Part shown: positions 5,279 through 13,269 of the stretch, piece after piece
Layout of the letters: the number at the start of each line of letters is the position of its first letter
Numbering within the stretch: position 1 is the first letter of the stretch
NCBI GenBank assembly: GCA_006218065.1
Contig: VBWE01000034.1
Coordinates: 31,502 to 68,916 of the forward strand
DNA: 37,415 bases
Source: Bacteroidota bacterium
Lineage (GTDB): Bacteria > Bacteroidota > Bacteroidia > Palsa-965
Reading direction: 5' to 3'
Notes under the pieces: generated by a model
Databases searched by the model: none
Told to the model about the DNA's origin: nothing
Seen by the model: only the letters and a program-made list of their open reading frames with translations
Translations under genes and position numbers: made by a program

Positions 5279-8188
5279 ATGGAATACATCGGCGAAGAAG
5301 CATGGATCGGGTTTGTCGGGAAACTGCTGGTGTATATCGCGTTCATCGCCGCTATCCAGTCCGGCATTTCCTATTTCTTCGCAGCGAAACGTAACGATGA
5401 CGGCTGGCGGAAGATGGGCCGCTTCTTTTTCCGCATCCATGCGGCTTCCGTAGCCGGCATTTTCATCACGCTGCTTTCCATGCTCATCGCGCACAAGTTC
5501 CAGTACCAGTACGTGTGGCAGCATTCGAGCCTGAACATGGAAATGAATTACATCCTCGCCTGCATGTGGGAAGGCCAGGAAGGCAGTTTCCTGCTCTGGA
5601 TGTTCTGGCATGCCATGATCGGTTTGTTCCTGCTGCGCCGTTCCGGGAAATTCGAAGCGCCGGTGATGGCCATTTTTGCGCTGGTGCAGATATTTCTTGT
5701 TTCCATGCTGCTCGGCATTTATATCGGCGACCTGCATATCGGCAGCAGCCCGTTCCTGCTCGTGCGCGAAGTGCCGGACAATATCGGGCTGCCCTGGACG
5801 AAAGTCGGGGACTACCTGACCAATCCGCAAACCAAAAACTTCTTCGCCGACGGCCGCGGACTGAACCCGCTGCTGCAGAATTATTGGATGACGATCCATC
5901 CGCCCACGCTTTTCCTCGGTTTTGCGCTCACGCTGGTGCCTTTTGCTTTCGCCATCGCCGCGCTCTGGAAAAAAGAATATTTCGACTGGCAGAAAATCGC
6001 TTTGCCGTGGACGTATGTCGGCATCGCCGTGCTTGGCACCGGTATCCTGATGGGCGGAGCCTGGGCGTATGAAGCGCTGAGCTTTGGCGGTTTCTGGGCC
6101 TGGGACCCGGTGGAAAATGCCTCGCTCGTACCGTGGCTTACGCTGGTGGGCGCGGGACACGTGATGCTCATTTACAAAATCAAAGGACGCTCGCTGTTCA
6201 CGGGATTTTTCCTGAGCATCATTTCATTCCTGCTCATCCTCTACTCTACTTTCCTCACGCGAAGCGGCATCCTCGGCGAAACGTCCGTGCATGCGTTTAC
6301 CGATCTCGGCATGTCGGGGCAACTGGTTTTATATCTCGCCTTTTTCGTCTGGCTCGCCGTGATGCTCCTGGCCGGGAATGTTTTCCTGCGCTGGGCGTAT
6401 AATGTTCTTGCGCTGATTTTCCTCGCCGGCGCCATTTTCGGATCGGTGAGTGCTTCCACTTTCGGTTTCCTGCTCGTTTCGCTCGGCGTGCTGCTGCTCG
6501 GGTACCTCAAATTTTTTCCGAAGGAAGAAAAAGAAGAAGCCTTGTGGTCGCGCGAATTCTGGATGTTCACCGGGGCTATTGTGCTGCTGGTTTCCGCCTG
6601 CCAGATCAGTTTTTTCACGTCCATCCCGGTCGTCAACAAATTCCTGAAGATCGAAAGCATTCACAACGCCGCGCTTTGGCTTTTCCAGGAATTTCCCGGC
6701 GGATTTACGCAGAAGCTCGCCAGCGCCAACCTCGCCCCGGGCGGCGACATGGTTTATTTTTACAATAAATGGCAGATTCCTTTTGCCGTGATTATTTGTT
6801 TCCTGATCGGCGCGGGACAGTTCTTCAAATACAAACAAACCTCGCTGCGCGAATTCACCGGCAAAACGATCACCACCTTTCTCATCAGTCTCGTGGTGGC
6901 CATCATCGGCGCTGTTTTCGTTTATTTCAACCGCAAGTTCCAGTTGGAAGCGGCCGACCTGCGCGACGATTTCACCCGGAACCTCTGGTTCGGCATCATC
7001 CTGATCCCGGTTGCGCTGGGCATGATCATGTTCAGCGGTGTGGCGCTTCGCAAGATGTCGGCCTCACTGGAACGTTTGCCCGCACAATTGTTTTCGCTGA
7101 CTTATGTGCTGGTGATTCCCCTGCTGATTTACGGCTGCTATTTCTATTTCGATAAAGCCACGGACCAGCTTACCGAAGACAGCGCCAAAGGATTCGTACT
7201 GGCCGTCTGGTGTCCCCTGCTTTTGTTTGCGGCCACCTTCGCCGTGCTGGCCAACGCCGATTATATCCTCGCGGTACTCAAAGGGAAAATACGTTCGGCA
7301 GGCGCTTCGCTGGCGCATATCGGTTTCGGCCTGCTCCTGCTCGGCGCGCTCGTTTCCACTTCACGCATGCAGGTCATTTCGCGCAACGTGAGCGACCGTG
7401 ATCTCCGCGCGATTGACAGCACGCTGACCAACGAATCGAATATCCTGATCACGCAGGGCGATACGCTGCCGATGGGTGATTATTTCGTCGCTTACCAGGG
7501 ACGCGAGAAAGAAGGGCGGAATATTTATTACAACGTGGATTATTACGAAAAAAGTAAAACGTCGAAAAAACTGGAATTCTCTTTCCGCCTCCGGCCATTC
7601 ATACAACTGAACGAACGCATGGGCAACGCAGCGGAACCCGATACGCGGCATTACCTGCACAAGGACGTGTACACGCATATTGTCCAGGCCGATGTTTCCG
7701 ATCCGAAAGCGAAGAAAACGAACAGCGAGGACTGGACCGAACCGAAAAACACACACCTCAAAAAAGGCGATACCATTGCCCTGAACAGCGCCGTGATCGT
7801 GCTGGATTCGATTACGTCCGACATCACGAAAGCCCCGGAAGAACTTACCGTCGGCGGAGTTTTCAGCGTGTACGACCGTGATTTTGCAAAGCATACCATG
7901 CACACGAGTTTCACGGTGAAAGGCAACCAGACCATCCCGAAAGAAGCGCGCAACGATTCGGTCGGTTTAAAACTCACGCTCTGGAAAGTGTACCCGGAAG
8001 ACGGCAGTTTTGACGTGTACGTTTCCGAAAAAATGTCGAAGCGCAGGGAATCGATCGTCATGAAAGCCGTGATCTTCCCGGGCATCAACGTATTGTGGCT
8101 TGGCTGCGTGCTGATGGTAATCGGAACGGTGATCGCCATTATAAACCGGGTTCGTCTTTCCAGGAGAAAAACTGCCGATGAAGCGTAA
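5279..8188 (+). CDS. ccmF: Cytochrome c heme lyase subunit CcmF (long Bacteroidota form)
   Basis: The 969-residue polytopic membrane protein contains the CcmF/CcsA core. WEGQEGSFLLW is at 97-107, the GLNPLLQNYWMTIHPPTLFLG block at about 194-214 (H207 is a likely heme ligand), and the tryptophan-rich WWD-type motif GFWAWDPVENASLVPWL at 271-287. It ends with a large soluble periplasmic domain and one last membrane helix near residues 935-955. At about 970 residues it is much longer than the roughly 650-residue proteobacterial protein, as is usual in Bacteroidota. CcmF ligates heme from CcmE to apocytochrome CXXCH motifs. The downstream DUF2520 gene starts 11 bp inside its end. Confidence 0.95.
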   Translation: MEYIGEEAWIGFVGKLLVYIAFIAAIQSGISYFFAAKRNDDGWRKMGRFFFRIHAASVAGIFITLLSMLIAHKFQYQYVWQHSSLNMEMNYILACMWEGQEGSFLLWMFWHAMIGLFLLRRSGKFEAPVMAIFALVQIFLVSMLLGIYIGDLHIGSSPFLLVREVPDNIGLPWTKVGDYLTNPQTKNFFADGRGLNPLLQNYWMTIHPPTLFLGFALTLVPFAFAIAALWKKEYFDWQKIALPWTYVGIAVLGTGILMGGAWAYEALSFGGFWAWDPVENASLVPWLTLVGAGHVMLIYKIKGRSLFTGFFLSIISFLLILYSTFLTRSGILGETSVHAFTDLGMSGQLVLYLAFFVWLAVMLLAGNVFLRWAYNVLALIFLAGAIFGSVSASTFGFLLVSLGVLLLGYLKFFPKEEKEEALWSREFWMFTGAIVLLVSACQISFFTSIPVVNKFLKIESIHNAALWLFQEFPGGFTQKLASANLAPGGDMVYFYNKWQIPFAVIICFLIGAGQFFKYKQTSLREFTGKTITTFLISLVVAIIGAVFVYFNRKFQLEAADLRDDFTRNLWFGIILIPVALGMIMFSGVALRKMSASLERLPAQLFSLTYVLVIPLLIYGCYFYFDKATDQLTEDSAKGFVLAVWCPLLLFAATFAVLANADYILAVLKGKIRSAGASLAHIGFGLLLLGALVSTSRMQVISRNVSDRDLRAIDSTLTNESNILITQGDTLPMGDYFVAYQGREKEGRNIYYNVDYYEKSKTSKKLEFSFRLRPFIQLNERMGNAAEPDTRHYLHKDVYTHIVQADVSDPKAKKTNSEDWTEPKNTHLKKGDTIALNSAVIVLDSITSDITKAPEELTVGGVFSVYDRDFAKHTMHTSFTVKGNQTIPKEARNDSVGLKLTLWKVYPEDGSFDVYVSEKMSKRRESIVMKAVIFPGINVLWLGCVLMVIGTVIAIINRVRLSRRKTADEA

Positions 8189-8966
8189 TCATTTACCCAC
8201 CCAGATCGTGGTGATCGGCGCCGGGAACGTGGCTACGCAACTGGCCCGGGCCCTGCATGAAAAAGGCGTGACCATCGTGCAGGTATACAGCCGCAACATC
8301 CTGCGCGCACGCAAACTTGCAAAATCAGTTTCTGCAGAAGCGATAAACTCGCTGCAAAAGATCAGCCCGCATGCCGGTTTCTGCCTGCTCGCCGTAAGCG
8401 ACGACGCACTGCCGGGAATCGCGAAAAAAATAAAAATGAAAAACGGTATCGTGCTGCATACTTCCGGAACCGTGGATATGAGCGTGCTGGAAAAATCCGG
8501 GAAACGCTTCGGTGTGCTGTATCCTTTGCAGACGCTTTCGGTGAACCGTAAAACCGATCTCGGCCAGGTGCCGTTTTCCATCGAAGCATCCGACGCGAAA
8601 ACCGCGAAAGAAATCCGGGCGCTCGCTTTGCGGATTTCGCCCAAAGTCATCGCACTTCGCTCGGAACAGCGTCGCGCAGCTCACCTCGCCGCCGTTTTCG
8701 CCTGCAATTTTGCAAATCATTTTTACCGCATCGCCGGCGAGCTGCTGGAAGAAAACAAACTTTCGTTCGACCTGCTTCGCCCGCTGATCAGTGAAACGGC
8801 AGCCAAAGTACAAACCTTGTCCCCGGCTGAAGCGCAAACCGGTCCCGCACGGCGCGGCGATACCCGGACGATGAAAAAACACCTCGCTTTGCTTAAAAAG
8901 CACCCGGCATGGGCCGCGCTGTACCGCAGCATCAGCAAGGATATCCGCAAGGGCACAAAAAAATAA
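8178..8966 (+). CDS. Rossmann-fold DUF2520 dehydrogenase-like protein
   Basis: The 262-residue protein opens with a dinucleotide-binding motif, IGAGNVATQLARAL at about residues 13-26. It follows the DUF2520 layout: an N-terminal NADP-binding half resembling ProC/F420 oxidoreductases, then a helical half with AHLAAVFACNFANHFYRIA near 168-186. Function is unknown in this family; an NAD(P)-dependent dehydrogenase is inferred. It overlaps ccmF by 11 bp and is followed after 5 bp by the KdsC-like gene. The DUF2520, KdsC-like, UbiA, Maf order recurs in Bacteroidota. Confidence 0.85.
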   Translation: MKRNHLPTQIVVIGAGNVATQLARALHEKGVTIVQVYSRNILRARKLAKSVSAEAINSLQKISPHAGFCLLAVSDDALPGIAKKIKMKNGIVLHTSGTVDMSVLEKSGKRFGVLYPLQTLSVNRKTDLGQVPFSIEASDAKTAKEIRALALRISPKVIALRSEQRRAAHLAAVFACNFANHFYRIAGELLEENKLSFDLLRPLISETAAKVQTLSPAEAQTGPARRGDTRTMKKHLALLKKHPAWAALYRSISKDIRKGTKK

Positions 8967-8971
8967 CCGGC

Positions 8972-9475
8972 ATGGAGAAGAATTTCAAACAGCTGATGCG
9001 GGAAATCAAAGCGCTTGTTTTTGACATCGACGGCGTGCTGACCGACGGCTCGCTCATGCTGTTTGAGAACGGCGAACTGGGCCGCAGCTTCAATACCAAG
9101 GATACCTACGCGATCCGCCGGGCTTCGGATGCAGGACTGATTACGGCCGTGATCAGCTACGCCAGTACGGACAATCTCCGCGGCCGGCTGCAATCCGTAG
9201 GCATGAAAGAAGTGTACCTGCATTGCACGGACAAAAAAGAAAAGCTCGGTGAATTTTGCCTCGCTTACGATCTCGATCCGTCCACGGTACTTTTCATGGG
9301 CGACGATCTGCCCGACCTGCAGGCCATGCTCAGCTGCGGATTACCTGTTTGCCCGGCCGACGCCGCGCATGAAATTAAAGCGATTTGCCCGTATGTTTCA
9401 CCTTATCCCGGCGGCCGGGCCTGCGTGCGCGATGTGATTGAGCAGGTGCTGCGTGTGCAGGGAAAGTGGGAATAG
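8972..9475 (+). CDS. KdsC-like HAD phosphatase (3-deoxy-octulosonate-8-phosphate phosphatase family)
   Basis: The 167-residue protein is a cap-less HAD hydrolase of the KdsC type. Motif I is D18-I-D20-G-V-L-T-D-G, with nucleophile D18 and acid D20. The lysine motif is CTDKKEKL (84-91) and the acidic motif IV is MGDDLPD (108-114). In true KdsC the strand-2 motif usually reads I-T/S-G-R/K; here it is ISYAS (60-64), so the substrate may not be Kdo-8-phosphate. The ATG at 8972 is chosen because the open frame upstream lies inside the DUF2520 gene. It is the last gene before heptad hairpin C. Confidence 0.8.
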   Translation: MEKNFKQLMREIKALVFDIDGVLTDGSLMLFENGELGRSFNTKDTYAIRRASDAGLITAVISYASTDNLRGRLQSVGMKEVYLHCTDKKEKLGEFCLAYDLDPSTVLFMGDDLPDLQAMLSCGLPVCPADAAHEIKAICPYVSPYPGGRACVRDVIEQVLRVQGKWE

Positions 9476-9485
9476 CAAAAAAAGT

Positions 9486-9553
9486 GCGAATTGCGAATGC
9501 CAAATACCGAATGAATTGATCATTCGCCCTTCGGAATTCGCAATTCGGCATTT
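9486..9553. repeat. Heptad hairpin C: inverted repeat of tandem 7-mers
   Basis: The left-arm heptads are GCGAATT (9486), GCGAATG (9493), CCAAATA (9500) and CCGAATG (9507). A 7-nt loop AATTGAT (9514-9520) is itself one period long. The right-arm heptads are CATTCGC (9521), CCTTCGG (9528), AATTCGC (9535), AATTCGG (9542) and the partial CATTT (9549). The element begins 10 bp after the KdsC-like stop codon and lies upstream of the UbiA promoter. The remainder of the 171-bp gap has no other feature apart from that promoter. Confidence 0.85.
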
Positions 9554-9630
9554 AAAAACGTTTCTATTCCGAAAGCATACTCACTTTCATAAATGCCCGT
9601 CACCTGAAGGAATTTTAAACCGTTCTTCCG

Positions 9631-9638
9631 TATCTTAG
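9631..9638 (+). promoter_or_regulatory. Near-consensus -7 element for the UbiA gene
   Basis: TATCTTAG differs from TAnnTTTG at one position and ends 8 nt before the ATG at 9647. No -33 TTG is seen, so the call is tentative. Confidence 0.3.
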
Positions 9639-9646
9639 CCCTCCGT

Positions 9647-10654
9647 ATGCTGGCTTTTTTCAAGCTCATTCGTCTCCCGAACCTGCTCATCATGGCTTTC
9701 ACGATGTGCATGGTGCGTTATTTCCTGGTCAGGCCGATTCTCGATCTGCAGAACTGCGCCGCGGAAAGGGATATGTATCATTCGCAGGTTTCGCCGCTTT
9801 ATTTTTACCTGCTCGTGCTGGCCGTGGTGCTGATCGGTGCCGCGGGATATATCATCAACGATTATTTCGATGTGCGCATCGACAAACTGAACCGCCCGGA
9901 CACCAACGTGATCGACCGCGGGATTAAGCGTCGCTGGGCCATTATGCTGCATACGGTGTTCAACGTTACCGGCGTACTGCTAGGCATTTTTATTTCCTGG
10001 AAAAGCCAGTTGCTTACATTGGGACTGATGCTTTTCATCGGCGCTCCCACCCTGCTCTGGTTTTATTCCACCGACTTTAAAACACGGATGCTCATCGGCA
10101 ATGTTGTGATCGCACTGCTGTCGGGCATGGTGCCGCTGCTCGTCGCTTTATTCGAAGTGCGCGCGCTGAACATGTATTACGGGCAGGACGTCGCCGACAT
10201 CAGCCCGCAGATCGCCGTGATGAGCAGTTACTTCGCGCTGTTCGCTTTCCTCATTTCACTCATGCGTGAAATAATCAAGGACACGGAAGATTACGAAGGC
10301 GACCGCACCTACGGCTGCCGCACGCTGCCTATCGTGGCGGGAATTGCCCGGGCCAAATGGGTGGTGGCGATAATCTGTTTCGTAATGATCGCGCTGATCG
10401 GATTTTTCGAGTACCGGATTTTCGCATCGAGTGAAGAACCGCAGTTTATTTCCTGGGCCTGGAAAACATTCGCCTGGTTTATGCTGCTGGTGCAGGTTCC
10501 GCTGCTTTTCCTTTCCTGGAAAATCGGGAAAGCAACGGGCAAAAAAGATTACCGGTTCGCCAGCCTGCTCACCAAAATTATCATGCTCGGCGGAATATCC
10601 TACCTGTTCCTGTTCTCCTACATCCTGCATGAATGGTGTTCCCTGATCAACTGA
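9647..10654 (+). CDS. UbiA-family prenyltransferase
   Basis: The 335-residue protein has about eight or nine membrane helices and both aspartate-rich motifs of UbiA enzymes: N71-D-Y-F-D-V-R-I-D79 in the first half and D212-x-x-D215-x-x-x-D219 (DTEDYEGDRTYG) in the second. These bind Mg2+ and prenyl diphosphate. Close Bacteroidota relatives are often labelled geranylgeranylglycerol-phosphate geranylgeranyltransferase, but the acceptor is not proven, and no aromatic-quinone pathway genes are nearby. It works in the cytoplasmic membrane. Its 3' end overlaps the Maf gene by 22 bp. Confidence 0.9.
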   Translation: MLAFFKLIRLPNLLIMAFTMCMVRYFLVRPILDLQNCAAERDMYHSQVSPLYFYLLVLAVVLIGAAGYIINDYFDVRIDKLNRPDTNVIDRGIKRRWAIMLHTVFNVTGVLLGIFISWKSQLLTLGLMLFIGAPTLLWFYSTDFKTRMLIGNVVIALLSGMVPLLVALFEVRALNMYYGQDVADISPQIAVMSSYFALFAFLISLMREIIKDTEDYEGDRTYGCRTLPIVAGIARAKWVVAIICFVMIALIGFFEYRIFASSEEPQFISWAWKTFAWFMLLVQVPLLFLSWKIGKATGKKDYRFASLLTKIIMLGGISYLFLFSYILHEWCSLIN

Positions 10655-11217
10655 AAAAATACCGCTTCATCCTCGCCTCCAAATCCCCGCGGCGGCAATA
10701 CCTGCTGAAAGAACTCGGCATTCCTTTCGAACTTCGCACCAAAGAAGTGGATGAACATTTTCCTGCAGAACTGAAACGAGAAGAAATCCCGCTTTACCTG
10801 AGCAAACTGAAAGCCGATGCGTTTGAAGGCGAACTGGACGAAAACACGATAGTCATTACGGCGGATACGATCGTCTGGATCAACGACCATGTGCTGAACA
10901 AACCGGCGGATCATGCCGAAGCGGTACAGATGCTACGCGAGCTTTCCGGGAACCGGCATGAAGTGTACACGGGCGTTTGTCTCAAATCCAAAAACAAGGA
11001 AGTCTGCTTTCACGCCCGCACGGATGTATATTTCAAAAAACTATCCGATGCCGAAATCGATTTCTACATAAACACCTGCCAGCCTTTCGATAAAGCAGGC
11101 GCTTACGGTGCGCAGGAATGGGTGGGCTACGTGGGTATCGAGAAAATAGAAGGAACCTATTTCAACGTCATGGGTTTACCATTATATGAATTGTACAGGG
11201 AGTTGGTGAAATTCTGA
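10633..11217 (+). CDS. Maf-family nucleoside triphosphate pyrophosphatase
   Basis: The 194-residue protein matches the Maf/YhdE family. The phosphate-binding ILASKSPRRQYLL sits at 13-25, the catalytic region VITADTIVW lies at about 73-81, and the conserved DKAGAYGAQEW is at about 152-162. Maf enzymes hydrolyse dTTP, UTP or modified nucleotides to monophosphates, a house-cleaning role in the cytoplasm. The start overlaps ubiA by 22 bp; MVFPDQLKKYRFILAS has the normal N-terminal length of Bacteroidota Maf proteins, which supports it. The next gene begins 6 bp after its stop codon. Confidence 0.92.
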   Translation: MVFPDQLKKYRFILASKSPRRQYLLKELGIPFELRTKEVDEHFPAELKREEIPLYLSKLKADAFEGELDENTIVITADTIVWINDHVLNKPADHAEAVQMLRELSGNRHEVYTGVCLKSKNKEVCFHARTDVYFKKLSDAEIDFYINTCQPFDKAGAYGAQEWVGYVGIEKIEGTYFNVMGLPLYELYRELVKF

Positions 11218-11223
11218 AAGCGT

Positions 11224-12291
11224 ATGAAAAATCATTTGTTCACGTTTCTTTTTTTCCTGTCCGCTCTTTCCGTTTCTGCGCAGGAATATCCGCGGCACAG
11301 CAAGCATTACCGTTCCTTGTCGTCGCCGGTATTTTCTCCCGCAGATACCCTGCTGCTTGCAACGGTCGAAGTAAAACTCTGGAAAAAACTGGACAGCTGG
11401 TCAAAATCCAAAACTACGGATTCGCTTTTCACACCGCGGCATGGCCATTATGGCCAGGTGCTCGACAAGCAGGATGCGGCTACGCTGGTACTCTCGAATA
11501 AAAAGAAGCCGGCGACGCCTACCGGTGTATATCGTTTATCGGTAACCTGGGACAGGGACGCAAAAAATGCGGAACTGACTGATTTTGCCGAGCTGTTTAA
11601 AACAACGCACCACGATGAAAAAACCAGGGAACCGGTTTCCGATTCCACGGCTTTAATCAACATCCCGCTTTTTCAATACGCGTATTTCCTTGATCCGAAA
11701 GAATTCACGGACCTGGTCAGCCTGGTGCGCCGGCAGTTCGCGATGGCCATGATGCCCATAGCCGAGCCGGAAAAGGAGACGTTTCTGACGAACAGTATTT
11801 TATACAAAGATTCTGATACCCTGCTTCCGCAATCGGGCATAGAAGATCTTGGGTACGAGTTGCTGGATGCCGCGAGGTGGGGAAAAATCCCGGGATTTGA
11901 AAACCGGGGAACGAACAGCATACTGCGCCGGACGTATATTGATTCTGTTTATACGTACTGGGACAGTACAAACCTGGTAGAAGATCCGAACAATCCCGGA
12001 ACATATATTATGGTGCCCATCAAACTGGAGCCGGCGCCTGACCGTGTGCTTTGTGTTTATGCATGGGAACCTTATGCAAAGAAGTCGGAATATAAATGGG
12101 AAAAGGGCAAGATCATTTACGGGTATCGCCGCGAAACAAACTGGTTTGTGCTCGAGTTCAACGACAAACCTGCTATATGGATACAGGCGTATGATGCGCT
12201 TTCATACATGGAAAAAGATAATTTTCCATATCTCGTTTACCGGGAGCTTTTCCTCGCCGCACTTTACCGGCAGGCTGGGATCGGGAGATAA
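11224..12291 (+). CDS. Exported protein of unknown function, 355 aa
   Basis: I cannot assign this protein to a family with confidence. It has a signal peptide ending near residue 20 (SALSVSAQEY), so it is exported. The mature chain is rich in charged and aromatic residues, with no transmembrane segment and no lipobox. Segments of note are VEVKLWKKLDSW (about 42-53), NSILRRTYIDSVYTYWDS (about 236-253) and a C-terminal block IWIQAYDALSYMEKDNFPYLVYRELFLAALYR (about 318-349). The general plan, an exported protein with paired W/Y-rich blocks, faintly recalls GldN/PorN, but the diagnostic GldN segments are not evident. The gene ends exactly where the convergent pirin gene ends. Confidence 0.75.
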   Translation: MKNHLFTFLFFLSALSVSAQEYPRHSKHYRSLSSPVFSPADTLLLATVEVKLWKKLDSWSKSKTTDSLFTPRHGHYGQVLDKQDAATLVLSNKKKPATPTGVYRLSVTWDRDAKNAELTDFAELFKTTHHDEKTREPVSDSTALINIPLFQYAYFLDPKEFTDLVSLVRRQFAMAMMPIAEPEKETFLTNSILYKDSDTLLPQSGIEDLGYELLDAARWGKIPGFENRGTNSILRRTYIDSVYTYWDSTNLVEDPNNPGTYIMVPIKLEPAPDRVLCVYAWEPYAKKSEYKWEKGKIIYGYRRETNWFVLEFNDKPAIWIQAYDALSYMEKDNFPYLVYRELFLAALYRQAGIGR

Positions 12292-13002
12292 TCAATTCAT
12301 CGGCACTTCAATCACCAGTACCTGCGTACCGGCCTGCAGTTTTGCCGTGAACGATTCCGTATCATACACACCGATCGCATCCCGGCGTCCTAAAAGTTTT
12401 CCGTCGATCGCCGCCCCGCCTTCCACAACCATCACGAAAGCGCCGTTGCCTTTACGTTTCATCGTATAGTTCAATTCTTCTTCCCGGTCGAATTTGCCCA
12501 TGGAGAAAAAAGCATCCTGGTTGATCCAGAGCGCATTGTCCGCAGCATCCGGCGAAACCAGCACTTTCAGGTTGTTCTTCAAAGCATCTTCACCGAACTC
12601 GCGCTGATCGTAACGCGGTTTGATATTTTTCTCTTTCGGGAAAACCCAGACCTGGAACAGTTTCAGTTCCTCGTGGTTCGACCCGTTGAATTCCGAATGT
12701 TCGATGCCCGAGCCCGCACTCATGATCTGCACTTCGCCCGCTTTTATTTCACCGGCTCCGCCGGTAGAGTCGGCATGCTTGATCACGCCGGATAAAGGGA
12801 TCGTCACGATTTCCATATTATCGTGTGGGTGCTTCCCGAAACCCATACCGGCCGCAATCGTATCGTCGTTCAGCACACGCAGCAGCCCGAAATGCATTTT
12901 CGCCGGGTTGTACCAGGACGCGAAACTAAAACTGTGGTGCGCATCAAGCCAGCCGTGATTGGCATGGCCGCGTTCGCCTGCAGGATGGAGAATGGTTTTC
13001 AT
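12292..13002 (-). CDS. Pirin-family cupin protein
   Basis: The 236-residue protein is a two-domain cupin of the pirin family. The N-terminal metal site is intact: H58 and H60 in GKHPHDNMEI, with H102 and E104 in GSGIEHSEFN. Bacterial pirins bind Fe or other metals; some act as quercetin 2,3-dioxygenases and others modulate metabolic enzymes. The exact role here is unknown. The open frame extends upstream to 13146 through the repeat nest, but homology starts at MKTILHPAGERGHANHGW, preceded by AAAGGAAC, so 13002 is the start. Its stop codon abuts the stop of the convergent 355-aa gene with no spacer. Confidence 0.92.
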   Translation of the reverse strand: MKTILHPAGERGHANHGWLDAHHSFSFASWYNPAKMHFGLLRVLNDDTIAAGMGFGKHPHDNMEIVTIPLSGVIKHADSTGGAGEIKAGEVQIMSAGSGIEHSEFNGSNHEELKLFQVWVFPKEKNIKPRYDQREFGEDALKNNLKVLVSPDAADNALWINQDAFFSMGKFDREEELNYTMKRKGNGAFVMVVEGGAAIDGKLLGRRDAIGVYDTESFTAKLQAGTQVLVIEVPMN

Positions 13003-13069
13003 AAAATGTTCCTTTCTGTTTGATTGGTATAAAGAAACAAAGAAAACAGGGAAATGTTTGTGGTCCGGG

Positions 13070-13260
13070 GACTCACCCCCTGGCCCCCTCTCTCCATCTT
13101 CGATAGATGTGCTGAAAAAGGAGATTTGTTTGCATCGAAGATGCAAAGAGGGGGAACCAAAACGTAAGTTCAGGTTCCCCCTCTTTGCGCCTTTGGCGCA
13201 ACATTACTTTTGATTTACACTGACCTCCAAAGGCGGAGAGAGGGGGCCAGGGGGTGAGTC
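13070..13260. repeat. Nested GC-rich inverted-repeat element, two tandem hairpin modules in a 26-bp outer repeat
   Basis: The outer arms 13070-13095 and 13235-13260 are a perfect 26-bp inverted repeat. Inside are two modules. Module 1 pairs CCCCCTCT plus a 9-10-bp inner arm (13095-13104) with its complement at 13134-13143 and AGAGGGGG. Module 2 pairs CCCCCTCT plus CGCCTTTGG (13189-13197) with CCAAAGGCG (13227-13235) and AGAGGGGG. A 16-bp perfect inverted repeat (13143-13158 / 13173-13188) joins the modules back to back. Small hairpins with GAA and TTT loops sit at 13129-13147 and 13185-13201. The element fills most of the 267-bp gap between yceI and pirin. Confidence 0.85.
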
Positions 13261-13269
13261 ATGAACTAC

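Noticed and set aside
5108-6160. Long minus-strand open frame (350 codons) opposite ccmF
   Set aside because: It lies antisense to a well-supported CcmF and a heptad hairpin; its composition (many H, R, E) is that of a GC-codon shadow, with no recognisable motif.
13003-13146. N-terminal extension of pirin
   Set aside because: The extra 48 residues are translated from the nested inverted repeat; homology and a purine-rich site support the ATG at 13002.
13070-13260. Insertion sequence or CRISPR-like array in the repeat nest
   Set aside because: There is no transposase, no regularly spaced direct repeats and no spacer pattern; the symmetry is inverted and nested.
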